The notes beneath the pieces are model-generated. The model saw only the letters and a program-made list of their open reading frames with translations. It ran no database searches and was not told the DNA's origin. DNA of 32,182 bases. Source: an uncultured Bacilli bacterium. GTDB lineage: Bacteria; Bacillota_I; Bacilli_A; RF39; UBA660. Positions 23,191-30,997 of this stretch are shown one piece after another. Where the stretch lies: assembly GCA_944331885.1 (NCBI GenBank), contig CALVJF010000001.1, positions 1 through 32,182 of the forward strand. Direction: 5' to 3'. Every line of letters starts with the position of its first letter. Position 1 is the stretch's first letter. The position numbers were made by a program, and so were the translations under genes.

Positions 23191-25140
23191 ATGTTCGAAT
23201 TAGTATCAAAGTATCAACCTAGCGGTGATCAACCAGAAGCAATAAAAGAATTGGTAGAGGGAATAAAAGCTGGTAAACGTGATCAAGTTTTATTGGGAGC
23301 TACTGGAACTGGAAAGACTTTTACGATTGCTAATGTAATTAAAGAAGTTAATAAACCAACATTAGTGTTAGCTCATAATAAAACCTTAGCAGGGCAGCTA
23401 TATTCGGAATTTAAAGAATTGTTTCCAAATAATCATGTAGAATATTTTGTAAGTTATTATGATTATTATCAACCAGAAGCTTATGTACCTAGTAGTGATA
23501 CATATATTGAAAAAGATGCTTCAATTAATGATGAAATTGATGAATTGAGACATGGTGCAACTAGTGCTTTAATTAATAATCGTGACGTTATTGTTGTAGC
23601 AAGCGTTTCATGTATATATGGTATTGGCGAAAAAGAAGAATATATTAATAAAATGTTAACTTTAACTGTTGGAGAAACGATGAAACGAAATGATATAATC
23701 AATAAGTTAGTGGATATGACTTATGAACGTAGTGACATTGATTTTCATCGTGGAACTTTTAGAGTTAGAGGAGATGTTATTGATATAATACCTGTAAATG
23801 AAAGGGCGCACGGAATAAGAGTAGAATTGTTTGGAGATGAAATTGATCGATTATATACTTTTGATCCAGTTACTGGTGTGGTAGTACAGGAGAAAAAAAC
23901 GATGAGTCTTTTTCCGGCTAGTCATTTTGTTACTAGTGATGAAAAAATGCAAGAAGCTATTCGAAGAATAGAAAAAGAATTGCAAGAAAGATTACAGGTT
24001 TTAAAAGATAATAATAAATTAATTGAAGAGCAACGTTTAAGAGAAAGAACAAATTATGATTTGGAAATGTTAAAAGAAACAGGTTTTTGTAATGGAGTAG
24101 AAAATTATTCAAGACATCTAGCTTTAAGAGAAGAAGGTGAAACGCCAGCTACTTTAATTGATTTTTTCCCGGATGATTTTTTATTAGTGGTTGATGAGTC
24201 ACATGTTACTTTACCCCAAGTAAGAGGAATGTATAATGGAGATAGAATGCGTAAACAAACACTTGTTGATTATGGCTTTAGATTACCTTCAGCTTTAGAT
24301 AATCGACCTTTAAAGTTTGAAGAGTTTGAGAAAAAAATTAATCAAGCTATATATGTTTCAGCAACCCCTGGTGATTATGAATTAGAAAAGACTAATCATA
24401 AGTTTGTAGAACAAATTATTCGTCCAACTGGTCTATTGGATCCAACTATTGATGTTCGTCCAACTGAAGGACAAATTGATGATATAATTGGAGAAATTAA
24501 TGATCGAATAAAGAAAAATGAAAGAGTTTTAATTACTACATTAACAATTAGAATGGCCGAAGAGTTGACTAATTATTTAAAAGATCTAAATATAAAAGTT
24601 GCTTATTTACATAGTGAAGTTAAAACTTTAGAGCGTTTAAAGATTATTAGAGAATTGAGATTAGGTAAATATGATGTTGTAGTTGGAATTAATTTATTGC
24701 GTGAAGGAATAGATATTCCAGAAGTAAGTTTAATTTGTATCTTAGATGCTGATAAGCAAGGATTTTTGCGAAGTACACGAAGCCTAATTCAAACTATAGG
24801 TCGTTGTGCTCGTAATCAAAATGGTCATGTTATAATGTACGCTGATACTGTTAGCGAAGCAATGGCCGAAGCAATTAAAGAGACTAAGCGTCGTCGCGAA
24901 ATTCAAGAACATTATAATCAAGAACATGGAATAACTCCTAAAACTATTATAAAAGAGGTTAGGGAATTAATTAGTAATGAAGTTGATAATAGTACTAAAA
25001 ATACTGAAAAATTAAGTAAAAAAGAAAAACAAGATATAATGATAAAGATTGAAGAAGAAATGAAAAATGCAGCTAAAAATTTAGATTTCGAAAGGGCAAT
25101 GGAATTAAGAGATATCTTATTTGAAATGAAAAGTAATTAG
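23191..25140 (+). CDS. uvrB: Excinuclease ABC subunit B
   Basis: This 649-residue UvrB is the damage-verification helicase of nucleotide excision repair, working with UvrA and UvrC. It has Walker A G-A-T-G-T-G-K-T (36-43), the strand-separating beta-hairpin region Y-Y-D-Y-Y-Q-P-E-A-Y-V-P, D-E-S-H-V-T Walker B (D-E-S-H), the helicase motifs near V-G-I-N-L-L-R-E-G-I-D-I-P-E-V and Q-T-I-G-R-C-A-R-N, and a C-terminal UVR motif (F-E-R-A-M-E-L-R-D) for UvrC binding. The full length is normal. The start is the ATG at 23191 with GAGGTGAT. Unlike the usual Firmicute order, uvrA does not follow directly but lies about 5.9 kb downstream. Confidence 0.98.
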   Translation: MFELVSKYQPSGDQPEAIKELVEGIKAGKRDQVLLGATGTGKTFTIANVIKEVNKPTLVLAHNKTLAGQLYSEFKELFPNNHVEYFVSYYDYYQPEAYVPSSDTYIEKDASINDEIDELRHGATSALINNRDVIVVASVSCIYGIGEKEEYINKMLTLTVGETMKRNDIINKLVDMTYERSDIDFHRGTFRVRGDVIDIIPVNERAHGIRVELFGDEIDRLYTFDPVTGVVVQEKKTMSLFPASHFVTSDEKMQEAIRRIEKELQERLQVLKDNNKLIEEQRLRERTNYDLEMLKETGFCNGVENYSRHLALREEGETPATLIDFFPDDFLLVVDESHVTLPQVRGMYNGDRMRKQTLVDYGFRLPSALDNRPLKFEEFEKKINQAIYVSATPGDYELEKTNHKFVEQIIRPTGLLDPTIDVRPTEGQIDDIIGEINDRIKKNERVLITTLTIRMAEELTNYLKDLNIKVAYLHSEVKTLERLKIIRELRLGKYDVVVGINLLREGIDIPEVSLICILDADKQGFLRSTRSLIQTIGRCARNQNGHVIMYADTVSEAMAEAIKETKRRREIQEHYNQEHGITPKTIIKEVRELISNEVDNSTKNTEKLSKKEKQDIMIKIEEEMKNAAKNLDFERAMELRDILFEMKSN

Positions 25141-25149
25141 TGATATAAT
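25141..25149 (+). promoter_or_regulatory. Extended -10 promoter for the 25178 gene
   Basis: TGATATAAT directly after the uvrB stop codon; predicted leader about 22 nt. Confidence 0.5.
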
Positions 25150-25177
25150 ATGTTTCCTTTAAAAAGGGGGATTGTAT

Positions 25178-26581
25178 ATGTTTGATTTTTATATAGATCA
25201 ATTAAAGAAAAATAAAATAGCTTTTTTAAAAGATATTAGTAAGAATCAACTTGGTAATTTAATTTCTTATGTTCGTAAGAGAGAAGACTATCAAGAAATA
25301 GTTGCAACTATTTATAAAAATTTAATTAGTAGAGGCTATTCTAAAATATTATTTGCTTTAGTTTATGATAATCCTGTTTATCAGAGTTTTGTAATGAACT
25401 ATATAAAAAAGCATCCAGAAATAGTTAATCAAGGAGATTATGTTGGTGGATTAATGTATTTAGATTATGGTTATGAAATTTTAAGATTATTAGCAAATAG
25501 TTTGAATGATAGTTGTTTAAGGATTTTGTTGGGATATGTTTTAACTTATAAGGAAGAAGATATTTTATATTTTTTGAAACATTCTAATATGCATGTTAGA
25601 GCAATTATGTTACAGGAAATGATTAGAAAGTTTCCAGAAAAATATTATGATTATGTGACCGATTTAAAAGAAATTATAATAAAGCCTTATGATGAAAATG
25701 ATCAGTATTATATTCAGCCAATGCTTGTTTCTGAGCCTGATCTGTCTTTAATAGCGGTACTTTTTAAAAGTAGTGGTGTTTTTGACGAAGAATACAATAA
25801 ATTGAAGGATTATATTATTGCAACTTATAAAAGTAATGATTTAGCAAAATTATTAGTTGGAAATGGGATGAATCAAGAATTTATTGATGATGCTGATAGA
25901 TTATTTTTAACTAGCAAAACTTTTAAAATTGGTTTAATAAATAAATTTGGTCAGCATATTAATTCTGAATTAGTTAAAGAATTTAATAGGTTATATAGTG
26001 TCTATATGACTGGAGCGAGCATTGTGACTGATTATGCATTTGCTTATGGATTAGGAGAAAAATTGGGGTCTATTACCGAAAAATATTTAGATTTAAGTCA
26101 TAGTAAAGACTTTAGGCTATTGCCTGGAGGTGGCTGTGCTAAAACGTTTAAAATAGGTGATTATGTTTTGAAAATGAGTTTAAGGAAACATTCATATGAA
26201 CCAATAATATGTCCTGATTTATTTTTAACAATTGAAAATTTGGAAGAAATAATTTTACGCGATGGATTTGGTCATGTTAAGTTTGCATTAGAAGTGCAAA
26301 AATATTTAGAGCGTGGTGCAGAGGGAATAAGTATAGATTTATTTAATTTGTTTCATCAAGAATTAGCAAAGTTAGGGTATTATTCAATGGATACAATAAA
26401 ATTAGAGTCTTTTAAAAGAAATTGTCGATATTTAGATGATTATCATGATGCGGATATTCGTAATCCAGAGGAATTGCCTGACTGGTTTAAAAAAGATCCA
26501 ATAGTTTTAGTTGATCGTGATTTGGTTTTTAAATTGTCAAATAAGATGCCTAAAACTTTGATATCTTCTTGGGAATTGTAA
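25178..26581 (+). CDS. Hypothetical protein with helical repeats and kinase-like C-terminus
   Basis: I do not recognise this 467-residue protein. Residues 1 to about 290 are helical and in places resemble HEAT-type repeats (for example H-V-R-A-I-M-L-Q-E-M-I near 145). From about 310 there is a glycine-rich L-P-G-G-G-C-A-K-T-F-K-I-G-D-Y-V-L-K-M stretch that looks like a nucleotide loop followed by a V-L-K strand, as in protein kinase or aminoglycoside-phosphotransferase N-lobes. A late I-V-L-V-D-R-D-L-V-F could be a metal-binding strand. No H-R-D/H-x-D catalytic loop is evident, and the domain (about 155 residues) is too short for a full kinase, so it may be a reduced or pseudo-kinase. The start is the ATG at 25178 after AAGGGGG. 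There are no membrane segments. Confidence 0.65.
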   Translation: MFDFYIDQLKKNKIAFLKDISKNQLGNLISYVRKREDYQEIVATIYKNLISRGYSKILFALVYDNPVYQSFVMNYIKKHPEIVNQGDYVGGLMYLDYGYEILRLLANSLNDSCLRILLGYVLTYKEEDILYFLKHSNMHVRAIMLQEMIRKFPEKYYDYVTDLKEIIIKPYDENDQYYIQPMLVSEPDLSLIAVLFKSSGVFDEEYNKLKDYIIATYKSNDLAKLLVGNGMNQEFIDDADRLFLTSKTFKIGLINKFGQHINSELVKEFNRLYSVYMTGASIVTDYAFAYGLGEKLGSITEKYLDLSHSKDFRLLPGGGCAKTFKIGDYVLKMSLRKHSYEPIICPDLFLTIENLEEIILRDGFGHVKFALEVQKYLERGAEGISIDLFNLFHQELAKLGYYSMDTIKLESFKRNCRYLDDYHDADIRNPEELPDWFKKDPIVLVDRDLVFKLSNKMPKTLISSWEL

Positions 26582-26596
26582 AAAAAGTGTTATAAT
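26569..26596 (+). promoter_or_regulatory. Promoter for the pyrophosphatase
   Basis: An extended -10 TGTTATAAT (TATAAT 26591-26596) with a fair TTGGGA (26569-26574), 16-base spacer. The -35 lies in the end of the upstream gene; the leader is about 15 nt. Confidence 0.55.
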
Positions 26597-26617
26597 ATTG
26601 TAAAGGTGGGATTAGAG

Positions 26618-28246
26618 ATGCAAACAGCTTTTGTTTTTGGACATAAAAAACCAGATACGGATTCAGTATGTGCAAGTATTAGTTTGTCATATTTAAAAAA
26701 TGCTTTAGGAATGAATACACAACCTAGGGTTTTAGGAAATATTAATAATGAGACTAAATTTGTATTGAATTATTTTGGTGTTAATGAGCCTACATATTTA
26801 AATGATGTTAAAGTTCAAATAAGAAATATGAATTATAATAAAAAAGCTATTCTTAACCAAGATGTTTCGATTGAAGAGGCTTTTAGAAAATTACATGATT
26901 TAAATGTAACAGGTATTCCTTTAATAGATGATAAAAGAAAGTTAGTTGGATATGTCAATTTAAAGGAAATAGCTAAATTTTTAATAGAAGGTAAAGTCAC
27001 GCGTTTAAATACTTCATATGATAATATTTTAAAAGTATTAGATGCTAAGGAAATATTACGCTTTGATGAAGAGATTAATGGTACTATTATGGCTGCTACA
27101 TATAAGGTAAACTCTTTTACAGAAAAGATTAATTTGGAAAATAAGCATATTTTAATTGTTGGAGATCGTTATCAAATATTGGAGCATGCAATTAATAAAA
27201 AAGTTAAAATGATAATTTTAGTAGGTAATAATATTTTATCAGATGAGCTTGTATCTTTAGCTACTGCAAATAAGGTTAATGTAATTTCAACGCCTTTTTA
27301 TTCCTATAAAACTTCTAATAAAATAAGACTTGCTAATTATATTAAAAGTGTAGAAATCAATAAAAATCCAATTAAGTTTAGTTTAACTGATTATCGTAAT
27401 GATTTTTTAGATACTACTAATAAATATGGTCATACAAATTATCCTGTTGTTAAAAAGAATGACGAGTGCGTAGGAATGGTTCGATTAATTGATGCCAATG
27501 ACTATGAGAAAAAACAAGTAATTTTAGTTGATCATAACCAAAGTGCACAGAGTGTTGATGGTTTGGAAGAAGCCGAAATATTAGAAATAGTAGATCATCA
27601 TAATTTAGGTACTATTGGAACAAATACCCCAATTAATTTTAGAGCTATGCCGGTTGGGTGTACATGTACTTTGATTTATAAACTATTTAAAGAATCATAC
27701 GTAATGATTCCAAAGCATATTGCTGGTTTAATGTTAGGGGCAATATTATCAGATACATTATTATTTAAATCACCAACTACTACTGAATTAGATAAGCAAG
27801 TTGCTGAAAAGTTGGCATTAATAGCTGATGTAGATATTGAAAAGTTTGGTATGGCAATGTTTAAAGCTGGATCTTCTGTTAAAGGAATGACTTGTGATCA
27901 AATATTTAATCAAGATTTTAAAACATTTAAAGTTAATGATTCTAATATTGGTATTTCTCAAGTAATGACTATGGATTTTGAAGAAATTGAAAAAGATAAA
28001 GATAAGTTTATTGCTATTTTAAATAATTTAACTGAAAACTTAGGGTATAGTGTAAGCTTATTATTTGTTACCGATATTATAAAAAATGGTTCTTATATGT
28101 TTTACAATGAAAAAGCTGAAAGTATTGTTAGCGAAGCTTATGAAATTGATAAAATTAACCAAGGAGTATATATAGATGGTATGGTATCAAGAAAGAAACA
28201 AATGTTACCATCTTTATTAGATTATTTGGAAAGAAAAGGAAATTAA
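26618..28246 (+). CDS. ppaC: CBS/DRTGG-domain manganese-dependent inorganic pyrophosphatase (family II)
   Basis: This 542-residue DHH-family enzyme hydrolyses pyrophosphate to phosphate. It begins with the metal motif G-H-K-K-P-D-T-D-S (8-16), is interrupted by a regulatory insert made of a CBS motif (near residues 85-125), a DRTGG-like domain and a second CBS (near 265-295), and then continues with V-D-H-N-Q and the V-D-H-H-N-L-G DHH motif, plus a C-terminal DHHA2 domain. CBS-PPases of this layout are inhibited by AMP/ADP and activated by ATP or diadenosine polyphosphates, so it is probably controlled by energy charge. The start is the ATG at 26618, preceded by AAAGGTGGG; the in-frame GTG at 26606 is part of that site. 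It is a single gene with its own promoter and terminator. Confidence 0.95.
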   Translation: MQTAFVFGHKKPDTDSVCASISLSYLKNALGMNTQPRVLGNINNETKFVLNYFGVNEPTYLNDVKVQIRNMNYNKKAILNQDVSIEEAFRKLHDLNVTGIPLIDDKRKLVGYVNLKEIAKFLIEGKVTRLNTSYDNILKVLDAKEILRFDEEINGTIMAATYKVNSFTEKINLENKHILIVGDRYQILEHAINKKVKMIILVGNNILSDELVSLATANKVNVISTPFYSYKTSNKIRLANYIKSVEINKNPIKFSLTDYRNDFLDTTNKYGHTNYPVVKKNDECVGMVRLIDANDYEKKQVILVDHNQSAQSVDGLEEAEILEIVDHHNLGTIGTNTPINFRAMPVGCTCTLIYKLFKESYVMIPKHIAGLMLGAILSDTLLFKSPTTTELDKQVAEKLALIADVDIEKFGMAMFKAGSSVKGMTCDQIFNQDFKTFKVNDSNIGISQVMTMDFEEIEKDKDKFIAILNNLTENLGYSVSLLFVTDIIKNGSYMFYNEKAESIVSEAYEIDKINQGVYIDGMVSRKKQMLPSLLDYLERKGN

Positions 28247-28263
28247 AGACGAAAGTCTTTTTT
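28245..28263 (+). terminator. GAAA-loop terminator of ppaC
   Basis: A 6-bp stem (28245-28250 with 28255-28260), GAAA tetraloop and T run. The TAA stop of ppaC (28244-28246) overlaps its 5' edge. Confidence 0.8.
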
Positions 28264-28278
28264 CTTTGGTTAAATTTG

Positions 28279-28287
28279 TGTTATGAT
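28279..28287 (+). promoter_or_regulatory. Extended -10 promoter for the SDR gene
   Basis: TGTTATGAT, with an expected start near 28294, which is the first base of the GGTGAT ribosome site; predicted leader only about 9 nt. Confidence 0.5.
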
Positions 28288-28302
28288 TAAGTTGGTGATA
28301 AT

Positions 28303-29055
28303 ATGAAAGCATTAATTACGGGTGCTAGTAGTGGTATTGGTAAAGATATAGCTCGTTATTTAGATAGTTTGGGGTATGATTTAGTTATTGTTGCTCGTAG
28401 AGAAGAAAGGCTTAAGGAATTAAGTAAAGAGTTGAAAAATAATGTCAGAATTATAGATTTAGATTTAGCTAAAATTGATAATGTTTATAAGTTATATGAA
28501 TTAACTAAAGATGAAAGTATAGATTTATTGGTTAATAATGCCGGCTTTGGTTTATTTGGAATGACTTATAAAACTGATTTAAATCGGGAATTAGAAATGA
28601 TAGATTTAAATATTAAGGCATTGCATATTTTAACGAAATTATTTTTAAAAGATTTTGTAGCTAAGGATAGAGGAAGAATTTTAAATGTTGCGAGTAGTGC
28701 GGGATTTATGGCAGGTCCAAGATTAAATACTTATTATGCAACTAAGAATTATGTTTTAAGATTTAGTACTGCTATTTATGAAGAATTGAAGAGAATGAAG
28801 AGTAATGTGCATATTAGTGTTTTGTGTCCGGGACCAGTAGAAACTGAGTTTAATAAAGTGGCAAAAGGTGATTTTTTAATGAAAGGTCAAAGAAGTGATG
28901 TAGTGGCCAAACGAGGAATTGATGGGTGTTTGAAAAACAAGTTAGTTATTGTTCCTTCTTTAGGAATGAAAATAGCTTTATTTTTTAATAAATTGGTACC
29001 AATGAAATTATCTTTGTATGTAACATATTTTATTCAAGAGAGGAAGAGTAAGTAA
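28303..29055 (+). CDS. Short-chain dehydrogenase/reductase (SDR)
   Basis: This 250-residue classical SDR binds NAD(P) in a Rossmann fold. It shows T-G-A-S-S-G-I-G (6-13), a central N-N-A-G, the catalytic Ser in V-A-S-S-A-G and Y144-x3-K148, followed by the C-P-G-P-V-x-T-E-F stretch after strand 6. An Arg pair (A-R-R-E-E-R) at the end of strand 2 suggests NADP(H). The C-terminal end is mildly hydrophobic and may touch the membrane. The substrate is unknown; relatives (DltE/YqjQ-like) are often annotated only as oxidoreductases. It has its own promoter, and its stop overlaps the next start as TAATG, so the two are translationally coupled. Confidence 0.93.
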   Translation: MKALITGASSGIGKDIARYLDSLGYDLVIVARREERLKELSKELKNNVRIIDLDLAKIDNVYKLYELTKDESIDLLVNNAGFGLFGMTYKTDLNRELEMIDLNIKALHILTKLFLKDFVAKDRGRILNVASSAGFMAGPRLNTYYATKNYVLRFSTAIYEELKRMKSNVHISVLCPGPVETEFNKVAKGDFLMKGQRSDVVAKRGIDGCLKNKLVIVPSLGMKIALFFNKLVPMKLSLYVTYFIQERKSK

Positions 29056-29675
29056 TGTTTGATAAGTTTTTAAAAAATATGCCCGTTAGTAACTATTATG
29101 TAGGATATCGAGTAAGAAAAGACACCATATTAAAAACAGATACAGATAGTCAAGGGATTAGAAGTGATGCTTTTATACATACATATCTATCTAGTTTGTT
29201 ATTTTTATATACTAAAGATGGAGAAAAATATCATGATGTTAAATTGAAAAAATCTGTTAACGAAGTAAATGTCGATGAACTTTGTTCTTTACATCTAGAT
29301 TATGGAAATAAATATTTGAAAAGGTCTGATTATGATGACTATTCGAAAAATGATTTGTATGGTGTATATGGTATTACTAATCTAGAAGAAGTTATAAAAG
29401 CAATTAATGATGGGGATTCGCTTGTTGATAAACCAGTATTTAAATATGATGAAAATTTAGGAATAACAATGATGGAAGCAGATTTATTTTTAAAATCAAT
29501 TAATAAGTATCTTGGAGGAAATGCTGATTCGATAGAGTGTCCAATGATAGCTAAGGATGAATTAGATGATTTTAAATGTGATTTTATGACGAAACAAGAA
29601 TTTTTAAATGTAGTATCTGGTAAAAATCCATTGCAAGTAAAAGGAATTTTAAAACAACTTAAAGACGTGAATTGA
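29055..29675 (+). CDS. Hypothetical protein coupled to the SDR gene
   Basis: I do not recognise this 206-residue soluble protein. It is acidic, has no membrane helix or signal peptide, and looks mixed alpha/beta. Notable pieces are a Y-V-G-Y-R-V-R-K-D-T start, a Tyr/Asp-rich middle (residues 84-105) and a C-terminal charged helix. It has three Cys (in E-L-C-S-L, I-E-C-P-M and F-K-C-D-F) that do not form a clear metal motif. The ATG overlaps the SDR stop by one base (TAATG), with AGGAAGAG upstream. The stop is TGA, followed directly by a strong bidirectional terminator. The tight coupling suggests a joint function with the SDR. Confidence 0.65.
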   Translation: MFDKFLKNMPVSNYYVGYRVRKDTILKTDTDSQGIRSDAFIHTYLSSLLFLYTKDGEKYHDVKLKKSVNEVNVDELCSLHLDYGNKYLKRSDYDDYSKNDLYGVYGITNLEEVIKAINDGDSLVDKPVFKYDENLGITMMEADLFLKSINKYLGGNADSIECPMIAKDELDDFKCDFMTKQEFLNVVSGKNPLQVKGILKQLKDVN

Positions 29676-29707
29676 AAAACTAACTTTACGATTTAAAGTT
29701 AGTTTTT
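29675..29707. terminator. Bidirectional terminator, 13-bp stem
   Basis: A perfect 13-bp stem (29675-29687 with 29695-29707) around a 7-base loop, with A5 and T5 ends usable on both strands. It separates the + SDR pair from the - XRE gene; both stop codons touch it. Confidence 0.92.
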
Positions 29708-30032
29708 ATTTTTTTCTAATTGCTTCACTATACCAAATAACATCATCTTTTTTAGCGTCATTTAACATAATAAAGTTGTTTAAGATACGATAAGTTTTAG
29801 GATTCATTTCTTTAATATTTAAATCTTTAATAGGAGTATCATTTTCTATACGACCAAGCAAATAATCTATTGATGTATTTAGATAGTCAGCTATTTTAAT
29901 AAGTGTTTCAATGTTAGGGTATGATTTTCCTTGTTCATAAGCACTAATTGATTCTTGTTTAATATTTAAATCTGTTGCTAGTTTTGATTGAGTAATATTT
30001 CTTTTTTGACGAATTCTTTTGAGATTTTTCAT
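29706..30032 (-). CDS. XRE-family HTH transcriptional regulator
   Basis: This 108-residue DNA-binding protein has a Cro/C1-type HTH (about residues 4-60: I-R-Q-K-R-N-I-T-Q, then L-A-T-D-L-N-I-K-Q-E-S-I-S-A-Y-E-Q-G-K-S, and L-I-K-I-A-D-Y-L-N-T-S-I-D-Y-L-L-G-R). The last 45 residues form a short helical tail that may dimerise. The start is the ATG at 30032, with AGGTGA upstream on the minus strand. It is transcribed away from the radical SAM gene, with the two promoters back to back, so it may control itself and that gene. No ligand domain is visible. Confidence 0.92.
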   Translation of the reverse strand: MKNLKRIRQKRNITQSKLATDLNIKQESISAYEQGKSYPNIETLIKIADYLNTSIDYLLGRIENDTPIKDLNIKEMNPKTYRILNNFIMLNDAKKDDVIWYSEAIRKK

Positions 30033-30063
30033 AAATTCACCTACTTTTATAATTTATAATTAT

Positions 30064-30092
30064 ATTATAAAATAATTAATATTTATTTGCAA
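30064..30092 (-). promoter_or_regulatory. Consensus-like promoter for the XRE regulator
   Basis: On the minus strand TTGCAA (30087-30092) and TATAAT (30064-30069) are separated by exactly 17 bases. Confidence 0.75.
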
Positions 30093-30104
30093 GATGTAAA
30101 ATTG

Positions 30105-30133
30105 TTGTTTATCGAACAAAAGTATGATATAAT
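30105..30133 (+). promoter_or_regulatory. Promoter and candidate operator for the radical SAM gene
   Basis: TTGTTT (30105-30110) and extended -10 TGATATAAT (TATAAT 30128-30133) are 17 bases apart. An inverted repeat TTGTT-n5-AACAA at 30105-30119 covers the -35, a good position for a repressor such as the divergent XRE protein. Confidence 0.6.
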
Positions 30134-30149
30134 TATTTTGGTGTTAATT

Positions 30150-30956
30150 ATGGAATTTAAAAAGGTTTATATTGAAATCACTAATAATTGTAATTTAAAT
30201 TGTAAATTTTGCATTGGCAATAAAAGAGAAAAGATGTTTATGGAATTAAAAGATTTTAAAATCATATTAAATAAGTTACAAGGATTTACAAGATATTTAT
30301 ATTTTCATATAATGGGCGAGCCTTTATTGCATCCACAAATAGAAGAGTTTATTAGGGAAGCTAGTGAAAATTATTTTGTAAATATTACAACTAATGGTTA
30401 CTTAATTAAAAAGATTAAAGATTGTAAAAACATTAGACAAGTAAATATTTCTTTACATTCTTTTAATGAAAATGCTAATAAGTCTTTAGATGATTATTTG
30501 AAAGATATTTTGGAAGTAAGTAATAAATTGGCTGAGGAAGGAACATTTATTTCTTTAAGAATGTGGAGTAGAAATGTAAATAAAGATATTATTATCGAAA
30601 AAATTAATAATTATTTTGGAACTAGAATAACTGGTGAGATGTCTTGTAAAATTAAAGATAATATTTTTTACGAAACGATGCAGGAATTTGTATGGCCAAG
30701 TTTAACTAATGATTTTTATAGTGAAAAAGGTACTTGTTATGGAACAAGGCATCATATAGGAATATTAGTTAATGGTGATATAGTTCCTTGTTGTTTAGAT
30801 AGCAATGGTGATGTTAAATTAGGTAATATTTACAAAGAAGAATTAAATGATATAATATGTAGCGAAAAGTTCTTAAAAATGAAAAATGGCTTTATAAGTA
30901 ATCAAAAAGTTGAAGAACTTTGTAAACATTGTGATTTTAAAAAGAATATGTTTTAA
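30150..30956 (+). CDS. Radical SAM protein with SPASM/twitch-like C-terminus
   Basis: This 268-residue enzyme has the 4Fe-4S/SAM motif C-N-L-N-C-K-F-C (C14, C18, C21; CX3CX2C), the glycine-rich M-G-E-P-L-L-H-P strand, and N-I-T-T-N-G-Y. The C-terminal part has C-x12-G-x4-C (G-T-C-Y to V-P-C-C) and a C-K-H-C near the end, the layout of a reduced SPASM or twitch domain that holds an additional Fe-S cluster. Such proteins modify peptides, RNA or small molecules. No precursor peptide gene is seen nearby, so the substrate is unknown. The start is the ATG at 30150, with TTGGTG upstream; the frame continues further up (TTG at 30087), but that lies ahead of the promoter. uvrA follows after 41 bases. 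Confidence 0.9.
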   Translation: MEFKKVYIEITNNCNLNCKFCIGNKREKMFMELKDFKIILNKLQGFTRYLYFHIMGEPLLHPQIEEFIREASENYFVNITTNGYLIKKIKDCKNIRQVNISLHSFNENANKSLDDYLKDILEVSNKLAEEGTFISLRMWSRNVNKDIIIEKINNYFGTRITGEMSCKIKDNIFYETMQEFVWPSLTNDFYSEKGTCYGTRHHIGILVNGDIVPCCLDSNGDVKLGNIYKEELNDIICSEKFLKMKNGFISNQKVEELCKHCDFKKNMF

Positions 30957-30997
30957 GTCTTAATTAAATGGTTAAGATAAAAGTAGTAGGTGTAATT

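Noticed and set aside
30957..30997. 6-bp inverted repeat TCTTAA-n8-TTAAGA after the radical SAM gene as a terminator
   Set aside because: Short A/T stem with no T tract; uvrA may be read through from upstream or have its own weak promoter.
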